Source: Diphasiastrum complanatum (taxonomy: Eukaryota > Streptophyta > Lycopodiopsida > Lycopodiales > Lycopodiaceae). From it: a DNA stretch of 64,000 bases. Position numbers and translations under genes: made by a program. The DNA lies in contig CM055095.1 of assembly GCA_029204225.1 (NCBI GenBank), positions 64,527,976 through 64,591,975 on the forward strand, in the 5' to 3' direction. Below, piece by piece: positions 11,559 through 23,441 of this stretch. The notes under the pieces were generated by a model, which did not search any database, was not told the origin of the DNA, and saw nothing but the letters and a program-made list of their open reading frames with translations. Each line of letters opens with the position of its first letter. Positions within the stretch are counted from its first letter, which is position 1.

Positions 11559-12587
11559 TTAAATCACACACTCACCACCATTGGCCATGTGAATTGCTTT
11601 CTTGGCTCCATCATAAGTGACCAAAGAAGTAAAGAACTCCTTGTGACTAGTCATGTGTGAACTAGCTCCACTATCAATCCACCATGAATCTTTGTCACCT
11701 TCACTTGATATTGGACTTGAAGAACACATCAAAAGAGAATCACCACCACCTACACCCTCATCATTAGTAGTAAAGTTGATTTGCTTGCTACCTTCATCTC
11801 TTTGCTTCTTCAAACATTCATTTGCAAAATGTCCTTTGATTCCACAATAAAAGCATTTCAACTTAGACTTATCTTTCTTTTTGCCAAAAGAAGAAGTCTC
11901 ACCTTGATCTTGCCCTTTAGACCACTTGCCTTTTCCTTTTCCCTTGAACTTGCCTTTGATGAACATAGCATCCTCTTCATAATGAGATGTCGATGTAGAT
12001 CCACCTCCTCTTGATTGAAGCCTATACTCCTCATTCACCAAGATCTCTTGCAAATCCACAATACTTGGCAAAGTCTTTTGAATAGCAAAACTTTGAACAA
12101 GATTAGCATGATCATCCAACAAGCCATTAAGTATAACTTGAACAAGCTCTACCTCCTTAATGCTTTCATCAATACATGCTAACTCATCATTGAATGCCTT
12201 AACCCTCAAAACAAAAGCATGAGTACTCTCTTCCTTCTTTTGCAAACTTTGAAAGATTTGCCTCCTAAGAGTAAGCACTCTTGATCTAGACTTGGATTCA
12301 TAAAGCTTCTTCAAAGCTTCCCAAGCCTCCAAAGATGATGTGCACTTACCAACTTCCTTGAGAAGTTCATTGGTAACATTCATCTTAATCATGTGTAGAG
12401 CTTTCTTTGCTCTCTTGTCATACCTCACTTGATCTTGAGGTGCTTGAGGTCTCTCCTCCACACCTGCAACAATCTCCATCAACTCATTCATCTCCAATAA
12501 GGACTCCATCCTCACCTTCCAAGTAGAATAGTCGATTGAGGTAAGCCTATCATTGCTCTCCAACATAAAGCCTCCACTTGTAGCCAT
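11559..12587 (-). CDS. Copia Gag and protease start (zinc knuckle, DSGASSHM)
   Basis: Starting at the Met at 12,587 (MATSGGFMLES), which matches the related gag start at 55,342, the protein runs about 342 residues. Order: a UBN2/Gag domain with STWKVRMESLLEM and RRQIFQSLQKKEEST, a basic Gly/Lys linker, one CX2CX4HX4C knuckle (CFYCGIKGHFANEC, 11,814-11,855) and the aspartic protease active site DSGASSHM at 11,652-11,675. An in-frame TAA at 11,559-11,561 ends it, while homologous protease sequence (GIGSIPICL, then LYIPSLSKNLLSVGQ) continues beyond in the same direction. A further Met 23 codons upstream opens the frame but lies in less conserved sequence. Gag coats the RNA and forms the particle. 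Confidence 0.85.
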   Translation of the reverse strand: MATSGGFMLESNDRLTSIDYSTWKVRMESLLEMNELMEIVAGVEERPQAPQDQVRYDKRAKKALHMIKMNVTNELLKEVGKCTSSLEAWEALKKLYESKSRSRVLTLRRQIFQSLQKKEESTHAFVLRVKAFNDELACIDESIKEVELVQVILNGLLDDHANLVQSFAIQKTLPSIVDLQEILVNEEYRLQSRGGGSTSTSHYEEDAMFIKGKFKGKGKGKWSKGQDQGETSSFGKKKDKSKLKCFYCGIKGHFANECLKKQRDEGSKQINFTTNDEGVGGGDSLLMCSSSPISSEGDKDSWWIDSGASSHMTSHKEFFTSLVTYDGAKKAIHMANGGECVI

Positions 12588-13176
12588 GTTGAAGTGACCT
12601 GATCTTCTTCTTTCAACCTGTTCCAATGCACAAAGCACTCTCTTGAATGTCAACAAATGAACTCAAGAAGAAATCACAAAGATATGGAACCTCTCAAATC
12701 TCTTCTAGCACTTCTAACTAGAAAATCAACACATAGAATAGTGAAATCTTGATCAACCTATGATTTATCCTCAACCTAATGATTCTTGCCACTTTCTAAG
12801 ATTGAAATACACTCAAATGAAGTTCAGTAACCTCACAAACTAGAGATCCAATCAAAATTAGGGTTTTGACAAAATCACAAAAAATTGAATATCTCAAATT
12901 CTACATGAAATTTTTAGAAACTTGGTATATCTTCTTGTAGACTCCAATGGACCTTCCTAATGCACCAAATATCATCTAAATCCAGTAAACCAAGTGTGAA
13001 ATCGGAATTGATCAAGTATATAACCCTATATTGAGTTTTGACCTACAAAAGATCAATTCTACACATGCAAAAATGCTGAATTTTGAGTAGAAATCAATCT
13101 AGCATGCTCTAGCATTGGTAACTCCTCCAAATCCTTGCTAAAGATGGCTGATCCTTTCATAACCTGAAACACAAGA

Positions 13177-13188
13177 GCTCTGATACCA
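13177..13188 (-). promoter_or_regulatory. Primer-binding site (initiator Met-tRNA)
   Basis: Minus-strand reading TGGTATCAGAGC abuts the 5' LTR. It is the standard plant Copia primer site, complementary to the 3' end of initiator methionine tRNA. Confidence 0.92.
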
Positions 13189-13842
13189 TGTGAAGGATTT
13201 CAGATCATTCAAGATCCAATCCATGTCTTAAATCTTTGGTTACAATAAGGAGCAAACCAACAATCCTGCCAACGTAGAAAAATCAGCATCTACATACAAA
13301 ATGAGATGCAAACTCTAAGAGATATTGATCAAACATGAATCAAAACATAAAATATGTTTGCTGTCCGTAGAATTATAGTACCCTACTGTATTTCACACGT
13401 GTGGAATCGAAAATAGCAATAAATGATCATTCTACACATAGAATTGCAAGATAACACCAAGATAGTGCACCAATGAGTAGTAGAACCCAAAGAGGACCAT
13501 GTATAATGATGAAATGAGAGAGAGAAGAGAGAAGATGTGTCTCTCCACGAGTTATATCCTTTTATAGAGTTTCCAAACCCTATTTGGCCACTTGGCTTTC
13601 TCTCCAAAATGTAAACCCTACTATTTTTGGGTCTAGATTCAATGTACCCAAAGTTCAAATTTGAATCTCTCTCAAACTCGACTACCAACTTTCCCACACT
13701 TTCAAAAAGTGTTTATTGAATGTATTTTAAACTAATATAACTTCAAAAAGTTTATCTCTAAGTCTAAAATGAGTTTTGGCCTCTTATTGACAATTTACCA
13801 AAGTGTGACTAAACTAGACTAAACTAGTTGAAATCTCTCACA
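13189..13842 (-). repeat. 5' LTR of the 8.4-13.8 kb Copia
   Basis: 654 bp, same length as its partner, TG...CA ends. It contains CACACGTGTG at 13,394-13,403 in the promoter-side repeat and is followed by the GTTCG target duplication at 13,843-13,847. Confidence 0.93.
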
Positions 13843-13847
13843 GTTCG

Positions 13848-14979
13848 TGTCGTTGAGGAGGCAACATGTTCGACCGCAAGTTTGGTTTGAAACTTGCAAA
13901 GCGTCGAGCACATAGTGACTATTGGTGTCAACGGTGTGGGTAGTTCAGGGGGGGCTATCACGCCAGAGCACGTGTGTGGCAATGCCATGTATAGAATGTC
14001 GGAGTTGGAGTCTAGGTCGTAGAGGAAGAGTAGATTAGAGCGGAGGAGAAGAGCGAAGAGAAGGCTTCTCCCTCATGAGTTGGAGCAGGTTCAATAGGGT
14101 GTTCATAGGGATGTAGTTGATTCAGCCACCATTGCGAGTATTGATGATGACACTCCTCTTGGAGTAGATGTTGGTTTGCCTGTGAGAGGGTTAGAGTTTG
14201 AGGAGGATGTTACACCGAGCAGTTTGGGAGTAGGGTTGATCACACAGGTCTGCTCACCTATGAGAGGAGTAGAGTCAAGAGAGGCAGTTTTGTTGATGTC
14301 TTTAGGTGCATATTTGACTTTTGTAGAGGTGGTTACGCCTGAGGAGGTGCATAATCACCCGTCGTATAGGACACCTGAGGCCGAGTCTAGATCAGCTAGG
14401 ACTAAAAGGTTGAGGCGTAGATACTATGTGAAGAGGAGGTTTTTAGGTAGGGGTGGTCCACCAGCACGCTGTGTTACGCCCGAGGACGTGCGTAATCACC
14501 CGTCATATAGGACTCCAGAGACAGAGTCTAGATCAGCTAGAGCTAGACGACAGGGGCGTAGATTTCAGGCGAAGAGGAGAGCTCTAGATAGGGTTGGTAG
14601 GTTATTTGAGGTGGGCAGATCACCCCTGACTCCATCCCATCATGATTTGGGATGGATGGAGTTTGCATGTGGTTGTTGTTCGACCTTGCGATGGAAAGCA
14701 GAAAGGAATAGCCGTTCCTATTGCATGACAGTCAAGATGTGTTTGCCTTTGATGCCATCACTGCCTTCTAAGCTATTGTGTTTGTACATGTCCTCTATTG
14801 ACTTGAGAGCTCATTCTAGGAAGAGCATTCGGAGTTACAATAACTCATTGGCATTTGCATCTCTTGGGATGAATATGGATAGATCCATCTCCACCTCTGT
14901 AGGAGGCGCATACATGTTTCGAGTGTTTGGACGGTGGTGTATGCCCAGGTATTGGTTTCTGAATTATCAGATGACATGA
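13848..14979 (+). pseudogene. Helitron Rep (Helitron-like N-terminal domain) pseudogene, right part
   Basis: The best frame (14,176-14,979, 267 codons) ends in sequence matching the N-terminal domain of plant Helitron Rep/helicases: HHDLGWMEFACGCCSTLRWK (family: hyLG.Md..C..CgalhW..Er), LPLMPSLPSKL, then RKSIRSYNNSLAFASLG (family: FrenIRsYNnalAFaSlG) and GAYMFRVFG. The HUH nuclease and helicase parts are missing downstream. Upstream the unit TPE.V.NHPSYRTPE.ESRSAR with an Arg/Lys-rich tail occurs three times (about 13,954-14,085, 14,335-14,455, 14,470-14,590), with stops at 14,020 and 14,095. The complete protein would rewind and nick DNA for rolling-circle transposition; this copy is truncated and inactive. 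Confidence 0.7.
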
Positions 14980-15102
14980 TGTCTATTTCTTAAAAATATT
15001 GGAATATGAAATTGTTGTTGTTTCGATTTTTTATAGTAGTTTGGGTTTTTGTGAAGAATGTTTTTCAAACACACACATTGAATACACGCACATACACACA
15101 AA

Positions 15103-15745
<643 letters not shown>

Positions 15746-15835
<90 letters not shown>
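15746..15835 (+). repeat. (CT)n microsatellite, 90 bp
   Basis: CT tract starting directly after a 'cacggttctcacg' word, a junction repeated many times in this cluster. Confidence 0.98.
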
Positions 15836-15838
<3 letters not shown>

Positions 15839-15929
15839 GCTAGGGACCGCATTTCACTGCACTTACTCACTCAGTCACGATTCTCTCCCTCTCTCTCACT
15901 CACTCACTCACTCACGGTTCTCACGATGC

Positions 15930-16165
15930 TCAATCTCCCTCGGATGTATAGGGACTGCAATTAGGCCGCAAAGGGACTGCAATTATATATAGATCATCGG
16001 ACACATAGGGATTGCAATTAGGCCGCAAAGGGACCGCATAAGGACTGCAACTAGGCTGCAAAGGGACTGCATAGGGATCGCAATTAGCCGCAAAGGGACC
16101 GCATTTAGGCCGTATAAGGACCACCGTGTAAGGACTGCAATTAGGCCGCATAGGGACCACCGCCA
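15930..16165. repeat. Minisatellite of 'ggccgcaaagggaccgcaatta' units
   Basis: About ten degenerate units of ~20-24 bp built from ggccgca(t/a)agggac(c/t)gcaatt. A second array of the same unit lies at 23,170-23,320, and both lead into the same 'ccgccacctagatcggaaaa' block, so the surrounding segment was duplicated. Confidence 0.75.
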
Positions 16166-16169
16166 CCTA

Positions 16170-16278
16170 GATCGGAAAACCAGCATCCGTCAACGACATG
16201 ACATACTGAATTTCCAAGTCATCGGCCGCCACCTAGATCGGCCGCCATTCCTCGTCAACGACGGGCACTCTTTACTAG
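16170..16278 (+). mobile_element. Helitron-like 3' terminus (hairpin 16,250-16,266, ends CTAG)
   Basis: A near-perfect stem CCTCGTC/GACGGGC with an AAC loop is followed by ACTCTTTA and CTAG at 16,275-16,278, then T and a TA-rich flank. Upstream 'catcggccgccacctagatc' is shared with the other termini. This fits Helitron 3' ends; the matching 5' TC terminus was not found. Confidence 0.55.
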
Positions 16279-16312
16279 TATATATATCAATATATGTATA
16301 TTTAAACTTATG

Positions 16313-16460
16313 TACACTTTTGCGCATGTGTATGGGTGCACCCATGCATCCTCCTCCCCTCACCCATACATGAGCTTTTTTGAACTGAAAATTTAAAAAA
16401 ACAGGATGAATGTATGGGGAGGAGAATGCATGGCCCTCCTCCCCATGCATGCATCTAAAG
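16313..16460. repeat. Fold-back GCATGC-rich repeat, copy 3
   Basis: Third copy of the ~150-bp fold-back repeat ('gcgcatgtgtatgggtgcac' to 'ccccatgcatgcat'), again about 35 bp beyond a CTAG terminus. Confidence 0.65.
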
Positions 16461-16697
16461 GACCCACAGCCCACTCCAAATTCGAAATTCAAATTACCCT
16501 CCTTCCTCTATCCATGCGCCTCCTTAGTCCATGTATCATAGCGGGTCTCTCTGAATCGCGAGTCGCGAGGAATGGGTGTGATCAGGATAGTCTCTCTCTC
16601 TCTCTGGATCGCGAGGAATGGGTGTGGATCGCAACTATCACGAGGAATGGGTGTGGATCGCGACTGTGGTAGCAAGTAGACGTGGCTCTCTCCCATG

Positions 16698-16702
<5 letters not shown>

Positions 16703-16736
<34 letters not shown>
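16703..16736 (+). repeat. (CT)n microsatellite, 34 bp
   Basis: Short CT tract. Just upstream, 'cgcgaggaatgggtgtggat' is repeated three times at about 16,562-16,665. Confidence 0.93.
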
Positions 16737-16739
<3 letters not shown>

Positions 16740-16740
<1 letters not shown>

Positions 16741-17398
16741 CCATCGGGCTAGTTACTGCTACTGTTTTTTCTCCTCCATCGCCAACTATTCCATCATTCG
16801 CCCCTGAGGCTTGCAAAGGGAGAAGATGTTTCCAATGTTGGGTTTATAGCTAAAGAGTTGACAGAAACAAGGTCTGATTGTTAATGCCAGGATTGTGCAA
16901 AGCAAAGGTAGGTGCAATGGTGCAACATCTTATCTTCTTCTCTACACTTCTCTCATCGTGTTCATGACTATTCTCCAATTGCATCCACTTTGCACAGATC
17001 TATAAGTAGCGCCATGGTGAGCTTAATCAGAGGCTTCAATTGTCCTTCCTTCTTAATCTCTTTGTTACACTTTCTACTCAGGGATTTTCTTCAGTATGTG
17101 TGTTTTTAGTTTTGTTTGATCTAGTTTTATGGATAGATCTTCTGCTTTTGAACTTGCTTTGTAACGATTCCTTCGGATGTATTTGTTTCTTGCAAGTTGA
17201 GGAAGAAAATCTATTAGCGATGGATTAGCAATGGATATTGACATCATCAATGCGATTGGCAGTAGATAGAATCTGCCTCTTGAAATAGTGAGCCATTAGC
17301 AATGGATCTTGAAACCATCATTGCGATTGGCAACAGTGATGGATTCTGCCTCTTGATTGGCAACAGTGATGGGTTCTGCCTCTCTCACTCACTCGGAT
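16740..17398. other. Unassigned DNA between microsatellites
   Basis: No gene recognised. A short direct repeat 'gattggcaacagtgatggg' occurs about 17,326-17,378. Confidence 0.5.
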
Positions 17399-17399
<1 letters not shown>

Positions 17400-17493
<94 letters not shown>

Positions 17494-17509
17494 TCTCTCT
17501 CTCTCTCTC
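17400..17509 (+). repeat. Compound (CT)n(CA)n(CT)n microsatellite
   Basis: CT tract to about 17,472, then (CA)n to 17,491, then CT again to 17,509. It is followed by 'cacggttctcacggtcccta' and a short 'caacct' repeat at 17,563-17,587. Confidence 0.95.
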
Positions 17510-17665
17510 ACGGTTCTCACGGTCCCTATGCGGCCTAAATGCTCTAAACAAAGTGAATGAACCTCAACCTCAACCTCAACCTCAACCGCACCATAAATGC
17601 ACATGGATGAGTCCACATATTGCCCATCAATCAGATCAGATTAATGAATAGCAAGCAGGTTGGCT

Positions 17666-17669
<4 letters not shown>

Positions 17670-17746
<77 letters not shown>
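17670..17746 (+). repeat. (CT)n microsatellite, 77 bp
   Basis: CT tract followed by CACT repeats and the recurring 'cacggttctcacggtcccta' word. Confidence 0.97.
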
Positions 17747-17750
<4 letters not shown>

Positions 17751-17947
17751 ACTCACTCACGGTTCTCACGGTCCCTATGCGGCCTAAATGCTCTGAACGA
17801 ACCGCAAACTACATGGTCTCTCTCTCTCTCACTCACGGTCCCTGTGCGGCCTAAATGCTCTCAACGAACCGCAAACCGCATTACAATTTACGATGTTTTG
17901 AAACTGGTCAAAAATATATATTTGGACTATTTAAAATGTCTCTTAAT

Positions 17948-17951
<4 letters not shown>

Positions 17952-18003
<52 letters not shown>
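17952..18003 (+). repeat. (CT)n microsatellite, 52 bp
   Basis: CT tract followed by 'caatcctaaccctaaa', a degenerate telomere-like CCCTAAA stretch too short and irregular to be a telomere array. Confidence 0.95.
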
Positions 18004-18006
<3 letters not shown>

Positions 18007-18376
18007 CCTAACCCTAAAATTTTTACCCTAACTACCAACACCACCCTATCCCTAACAGTAACCAACACACATCATTTCATTACAAATTTTCACAAAATTC
18101 CATTCTCAAACCATGCAAAATTCCATTCTCAAAACATGCTCTTACCAGATCCCAAGATTCTAAGATCGACCTCCGTTGCTCATCACGGTTCTCACGGCTA
18201 CCCCTCACAGTTCTCACGATTTGTAGTTCTATGCAGTCCCAACCCCTCCCTTCAGCCCTCCCCCCACAAAGTCAACGATTGCAGTCACATACGAAGACTC
18301 ATCGCAGAGTCTCGCCTCTCTCTCTCTCATGCGGTCAAGATACGGTTTGTGCTGAGGTTGGAAGCGGTTTGATGCG

Positions 18377-18478
<102 letters not shown>

Positions 18479-18674
18479 TGGTTTGTCTTGCGGTTGGACG
18501 CAGTTTGTCTTGCGGATGGATGTCTCACGGTTACTCTTCCCAAAAACATGCGACCGTTTAGGACAGCAATGGACCTCCCTTTGGCCTTTCCTTGAACCCT
18601 CCCAAACGACCACAAAGGAGGTCATTTTTGCAGTCATTTGTGGTCCCATTGTGGTCCTATGCGGTCCTGCAAGG

Positions 18675-20347
18675 AACACTCAGAACCACAAGCCGCGACA
18701 GATATGGAGTTCCTGGACCAAATGGTCCCAACAGCATACCGCTGGCGTCCCGGGATACGACCCTTAGCTATGTGCTAACTTAAAAATTTGAAGCGGCCTT
18801 ACAACTGGTGCTTTTACCGAACACTGAAACCCAGAAGGTAATCAGAGTCACTTTGAGAAAAATCCCACTTTATTGATAAATCTGAGAAGGTTACATTTCA
18901 AGTGTGTGACTGTTGTAAAGTTACCTTTACAAGCTTTACTTCCGGCGCCATCGGCGCCAGCAGCGCCCCTGCTGCACCTGGCGAAAACGGCGCCGGCGCC
19001 ACTCCCAGCGCCACTGTGACCAGAATCCAGCCGGCGCCAAGTTCCTATGGCTGAAAATCTTTGATCGGTTCTAGCGGAGTCCAGAGAGCTCAGATCGATG
19101 TGCAATCACCTCACACGATCTAGGCATGATTAAAGGAAGCCTGGGGATCAATAAAATCTAGAGAGAGAAAATGACTTTCTAGAAAGAGAAAATCCTAGAG
19201 AGAGAAAAATGTGCTTTACCAGCTTGGGTAGAGTGCTTGGTATGAGGGGAGGTGCCGAATCACACCAATACTATAGGGGAGTGCGGGTTGCGACTCAGGG
19301 CGAGCTCCAACCAAGTCTCAGCCTCCCTTGCTGGAATGTTGTCATGGCTCTCGCCTTGGCATGCTAGCGCCCCGGAGACTAGGGTCGGTCACACACTTGA
19401 AATGTAACCTTCTCAGATTTATCAATAAAGTGGGATTTTCCTCAAACTGACTCTGATTACCTTCTGGGTTTCAGTGTTCGGTAAAAGCGCCAGTTGTAAG
19501 GCCGCTTTCAAAATTTTTAACTTGGCACATAGCTGAGGGTCGTATCCCGGGACGCCAACGGTATGCCGTCGGGACCATTCGGTCCGTGGCGCCAGCGGTA
19601 TGCTGTCGGGACCATTTGGTCCAGGAACTGGTTGTTTCCATATCTGTCGCGGCTTGTGGTTCTGAGTGTTCCTTGCATGAACGTGAATGGGTTAAGCTCT
19701 TGGGGAACGGGCTCTAACCTGTCGGCTGAGTTGGATGGCTTGCTTGGGTGGATGTTACCTGTTTATGGCTGTCCAGTCTTGCGTGGCGCCAGGTTGGCTT
19801 CCAGCGCTCGTGACGAAGCTTTCAGTTGATTAAGTCTGATGTAAGTCAGACCGCTTGCTTGGAATGGATGTTACTCGTTTGTAACGAAGCTTCGAGTTGG
19901 TTAAGTTTGCTGTATGTCGGGCGGCTTGCTTGGAGGGAAGTCACCCACATCGGGACCCCCGATCTGGCATGGCGCCAGGTTGGATCTCAATGTTGGTTTT
20001 CGGAACTTCAAGTTGGTTAAGTCTGATCGTTGTTGGCGAGTTGGCTGCTTGTATGTCAAGTGGGTTTGGATGGCAAGAGTTGAAGGCTGGGAAGCTAAGT
20101 CGTAGTTCCCGGCTCCCTTTGGGATGCCTGTGCTACAGTGACCGACCCTAGTCTCCGGGGAGCTGGCATGCCAAGGCGAGTGCCAGGACAACATTCTAGC
20201 AAGGGAGGCTGAGACTTGGTTGGAGCTCGCCCTAAGTCGCAACCCGCACTCCCCTATAGTATTGGTGGGATTCGGCACCCCCCCTCATACCAAGCACTCT
20301 ACCTAGGCTAGTAAAGCACATTTTTCTCTCTCTAGATTTTACTGATC
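18675..20347. repeat. P/Q composite repeat with inverted arms (copy 1)
   Basis: Four parts. 18,675-18,910 is an inverted copy of the first part of Q. 18,911-19,222 is unit P (tgttgtaaag...tttaccag), with many GGCGCC palindromes. 19,223-20,138 is unit Q (cttgggtagagtgc...gctacag). 20,139-20,347 is the start of Q plus the P tail, inverted. Q also contains internal echoes of 'gcttgcttgg...gttggttaag'. The arms could form a very large stem-loop. No coding domain was recognised; short open frames in Q recur because the repeat recurs. GC content is clearly higher than in the flanks. A second, differently arranged copy is at 43,569-46,011. Confidence 0.8.
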
Positions 20348-20681
<334 letters not shown>

Positions 20682-21109
20682 TGCAGTCTGCAGTAGTGGA
20701 TCTAAAGTGACCATAAGGTCTCGCAAGTGCGTTAATTGCAGTCGCTTATGATAATCGGTTCTGAACCAAACCAGAATCACTTACGGTCATTCACGGTGAT
20801 GGAACAGATTGCAAAGGAACCAAAAGAACGTCACTTACAATCGTTTGCAGTTCCTTTGTGATCCTATGCAGCCCCTCCCATGCTCTCTCTCTCTCTCTCC
20901 AGCACGGTTTTCACGATTGCCCCTCCCTTCGGCCTTCACGGTTCTCACGGTTGCCCCTCCCTTCGGTTCTCACGGTTACTCCTCCCTTTGACCCTCCCCG
21001 AAAAAGGCGACTGTTTAGGACCGCAATGGACCACCCTTTGGCCTTGCCTTGAACCCTCCCAAATGACCGCAAATGAGGTCGTTTGCGGTCCCTCTGTGGT
21101 CCTATGTGG

Positions 21110-21112
<3 letters not shown>

Positions 21113-21205
<93 letters not shown>
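21113..21205 (+). repeat. (CT)n microsatellite, 93 bp
   Basis: CT tract following 'gtttgcggtccctctgtggt'. Downstream sequence 21,205-21,420 partly repeats 20,680-20,880 ('ggttctgaa', 'cattcacggtgatggaac'). Confidence 0.97.
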
Positions 21206-21208
<3 letters not shown>

Positions 21209-21519
21209 CTGCAACAATGGATTTAAAGTGACCGTAAGGTGCCACAAGTGCGTTAATTGCGATCGCTTACGATAACCGGTTCTGAAACATAACCATAAGC
21301 GAACCGAAAGAGAGTCACTTAAAGTCATTCACGGTGATGGAACGAACTGTAAAGGAACCAAAAAAGCGTCACTTAGAGTCGTTTACAGACCGCATTTAGG
21401 CCGCATAGGAGCCACATTTAGGCCATTTGTGGTCCTTTAGGCCACGCATTTCACTAGATCATCGGCTGCCACCTAGATCGGAAAATCAGCATCTATCAAC
21501 GACATACTAAATTTTCAAA

Positions 21520-21768
21520 TCATTGGCCGTGAGAACCATTGAGAGAGGAACCGTGAGAGAGGTTCTCACGGTTCTCAACGGTGCTCACGGCTTTCAACGG
21601 TTCCTCTCTGACTCACTCCCTCCCAAACGACCGCAAAGGAGGTGTTTGCGGCCCCTCCTTCATGGTGTTTGCCACCCTTCCACTCACTCACTCACTGCTC
21701 TCTCCCTTAGCGGTCCTATGCGGCCCCTCTCTATGCTCTCTTAGAGGTCCTATATGGCCCCTCCCTAT

Positions 21769-21808
<40 letters not shown>

Positions 21809-22123
21809 GCATGGTTCTCATGGTTGCCCCTCGCTTCAGCCCTCCCATCCGCAAAAGATCGCAAAGTGACGATGTTCTCTCTCTCTCGGATCTCCCTCTC
21901 TTTCTCTCACTCGTCGTGAGAACCGTTGAGAGAGGAACCGTGAGAGAGGTTCTCACGGTTCTCAACGGTGCTCACGACTCTCAACGGTTCCTCTCTGACT
22001 CACTCCCTCCCAAACGACCGCAAAGGAGGTGTTTGCAGCCCCTCGCTTCATGGTGTTTGCGACCCTTCCACTCACTCACTCACTGCCCTCTCTCTTAGCG
22101 GTCCTATGCGGCCCCTCCCTATG

Positions 22124-22222
<99 letters not shown>

Positions 22223-22355
22223 CAGCACAGTTTTCAGGGCTGCCTGTCCCTTCGGCCCTCACGGTTCTCATGGTTATCCCTCCCTTCCGAGTTCTCATGG
22301 TTGCCCCTCCCTTCGGTTCTCACGGTTGCCCCTCCTCACGGTTCTCACGGTTGCC

Positions 22356-22425
<70 letters not shown>

Positions 22426-22779
22426 GCACGGTTCTCATGGTTGCCCCTCGCTTCAGCCCTCCCCTCCACAAAAGACCGTAAAGTCACCATGTTCTCTCTC
22501 TCTCGGATCTCCCTCTCTCGGATCTGCCTCTCTCTCTCTCACTCATCGTGAGAACCGTTGAGAGAGGAACCATGAGAGAGGTTCTCAACGGTGCTCATGG
22601 CTCTCAACGGTTCCTCTCTGACTCACTCCCTCCCAAACGACCGCAAAGGAGGTGTTTGCGTCCCCTCCCTTCACGGTGTTTGCAACCCTTCCACTCACTC
22701 ACTCATTGCCCTCTCCCTTAGCGATCCTATGTTGCCCCTCCCTATGCTCCCTTAGCGGTCCTATACGGCCCCTCCCTAT

Positions 22780-22847
<68 letters not shown>

Positions 22848-22963
22848 GCACGATTTTTAGGGCTGCCCGTCCCTTCGGCCCTCACGGTTCTCATGGTTGC
22901 TCCTCCCTTCCGAGTTCTCATGGTTGCCCCTCCCTTCAGTTCTCAAGGTTGCCCCTCCTCACG

Positions 22964-23017
<54 letters not shown>

Positions 23018-23165
23018 GCACGGTTCTCATGGTTGCCTCTCGCTTCAGCCCTCCCCTCTGCAAAAGACCGCAAAGTCACAATGTTCTCTCTCTCTTGGAT
23101 CTCCCTCTCTCTCACTCACTCACTCACTCACTCACTCAGTCACGGTGCTCACGATGCTCAATCTC
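21520..23165. repeat. Large tandem array (three ~380-640 bp units)
   Basis: Three units start near 21,525, 21,912 and 22,548. Each begins with an imperfect palindrome built from 'gagaaccgttgagagaggaa' and 'ggttctcacggttctcaacgg'. It is followed by 'actcactccctcccaaacga', 'ggaggtgtttgcggcccctc', CACT repeats, 'agcggtcctatgcggcccct', a (CT)n tract, and 'gttctcatggttgcccctc' blocks. Unit length varies mainly through the CT tracts (21,771-21,807; 22,126-22,221; 22,361-22,424; 22,781-22,845; 22,967-23,016). No protein is encoded. Confidence 0.8.
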
Positions 23166-23169
23166 TCTC

Positions 23170-23320
23170 GGATGCATAGGGACCACAATTATATATATAT
23201 ATCATCGGCCGCATAGGGATCGCAATTAGGCCGCAAAGGGACCGCATAGGGACCACAATCAGGCCACAATTAGGCCGCATAGGGACCGTTGCGTAAGGAC
23301 CGCAATTAGGCCACATAGGG
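23170..23320. repeat. Second 'ggccgcatagggaccgca' minisatellite
   Basis: Same degenerate 20-24 bp unit as at 15,930-16,165, in the same orientation and with the same upstream CACT/'gatgctcaatctc' flank. Confidence 0.75.
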
Positions 23321-23324
23321 ACCA

Positions 23325-23441
23325 CCGCCACCTAGATCGGAAAACCAGCATCTGTCAACGACATGACATACTGGAGCTCCAAATCATCGGCCGTCACCTA
23401 GATCGGCTGGCACTGCCCGTCAACGACGGGCACTCTTTACC

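Larger units (their letters stand above)
8396..13842 (-). mobile_element. Complete minus-strand Ty1/Copia LTR retrotransposon (5,447 bp)
   Basis: Two 654-bp LTRs begin TGTGAAGG and end CTCTCACA on the plus strand. They are flanked by GTTCG duplications, with a Met-tRNA primer site at 13,177-13,188 and a purine tract at 9,050-9,060 (minus strand). By eye the LTRs differ at roughly 15 positions, so the insertion is fairly recent. Inside, on the minus strand, are gag with a zinc knuckle, an aspartic protease motif, then shortened and diverged sequence in place of integrase, and a 600-codon frame with degraded reverse-transcriptase/RNase H similarity. The element probably depends on enzymes supplied by another Copia. 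It sits inside a Helitron Rep relic. Confidence 0.93.

Noticed and set aside
18003-18060. CCCTAAA-like words as an interstitial telomere array
   Set aside because: Only a few irregular units ('cctaaccctaaaat', 'ccctaactacc'); no tandem TTTAGGG array.
19826-20278. Several 60-125 codon frames in the Q repeat, repeated at 44.8-45.9 kb
   Set aside because: They recur because the DNA repeat recurs, open on both strands, and differ by frame breaks between copies.
21520-23165. Tandem units as a CRISPR array
   Set aside because: Units are hundreds of bases and include microsatellites, with no short identical repeats separated by unique spacers; the sequence is eukaryotic.
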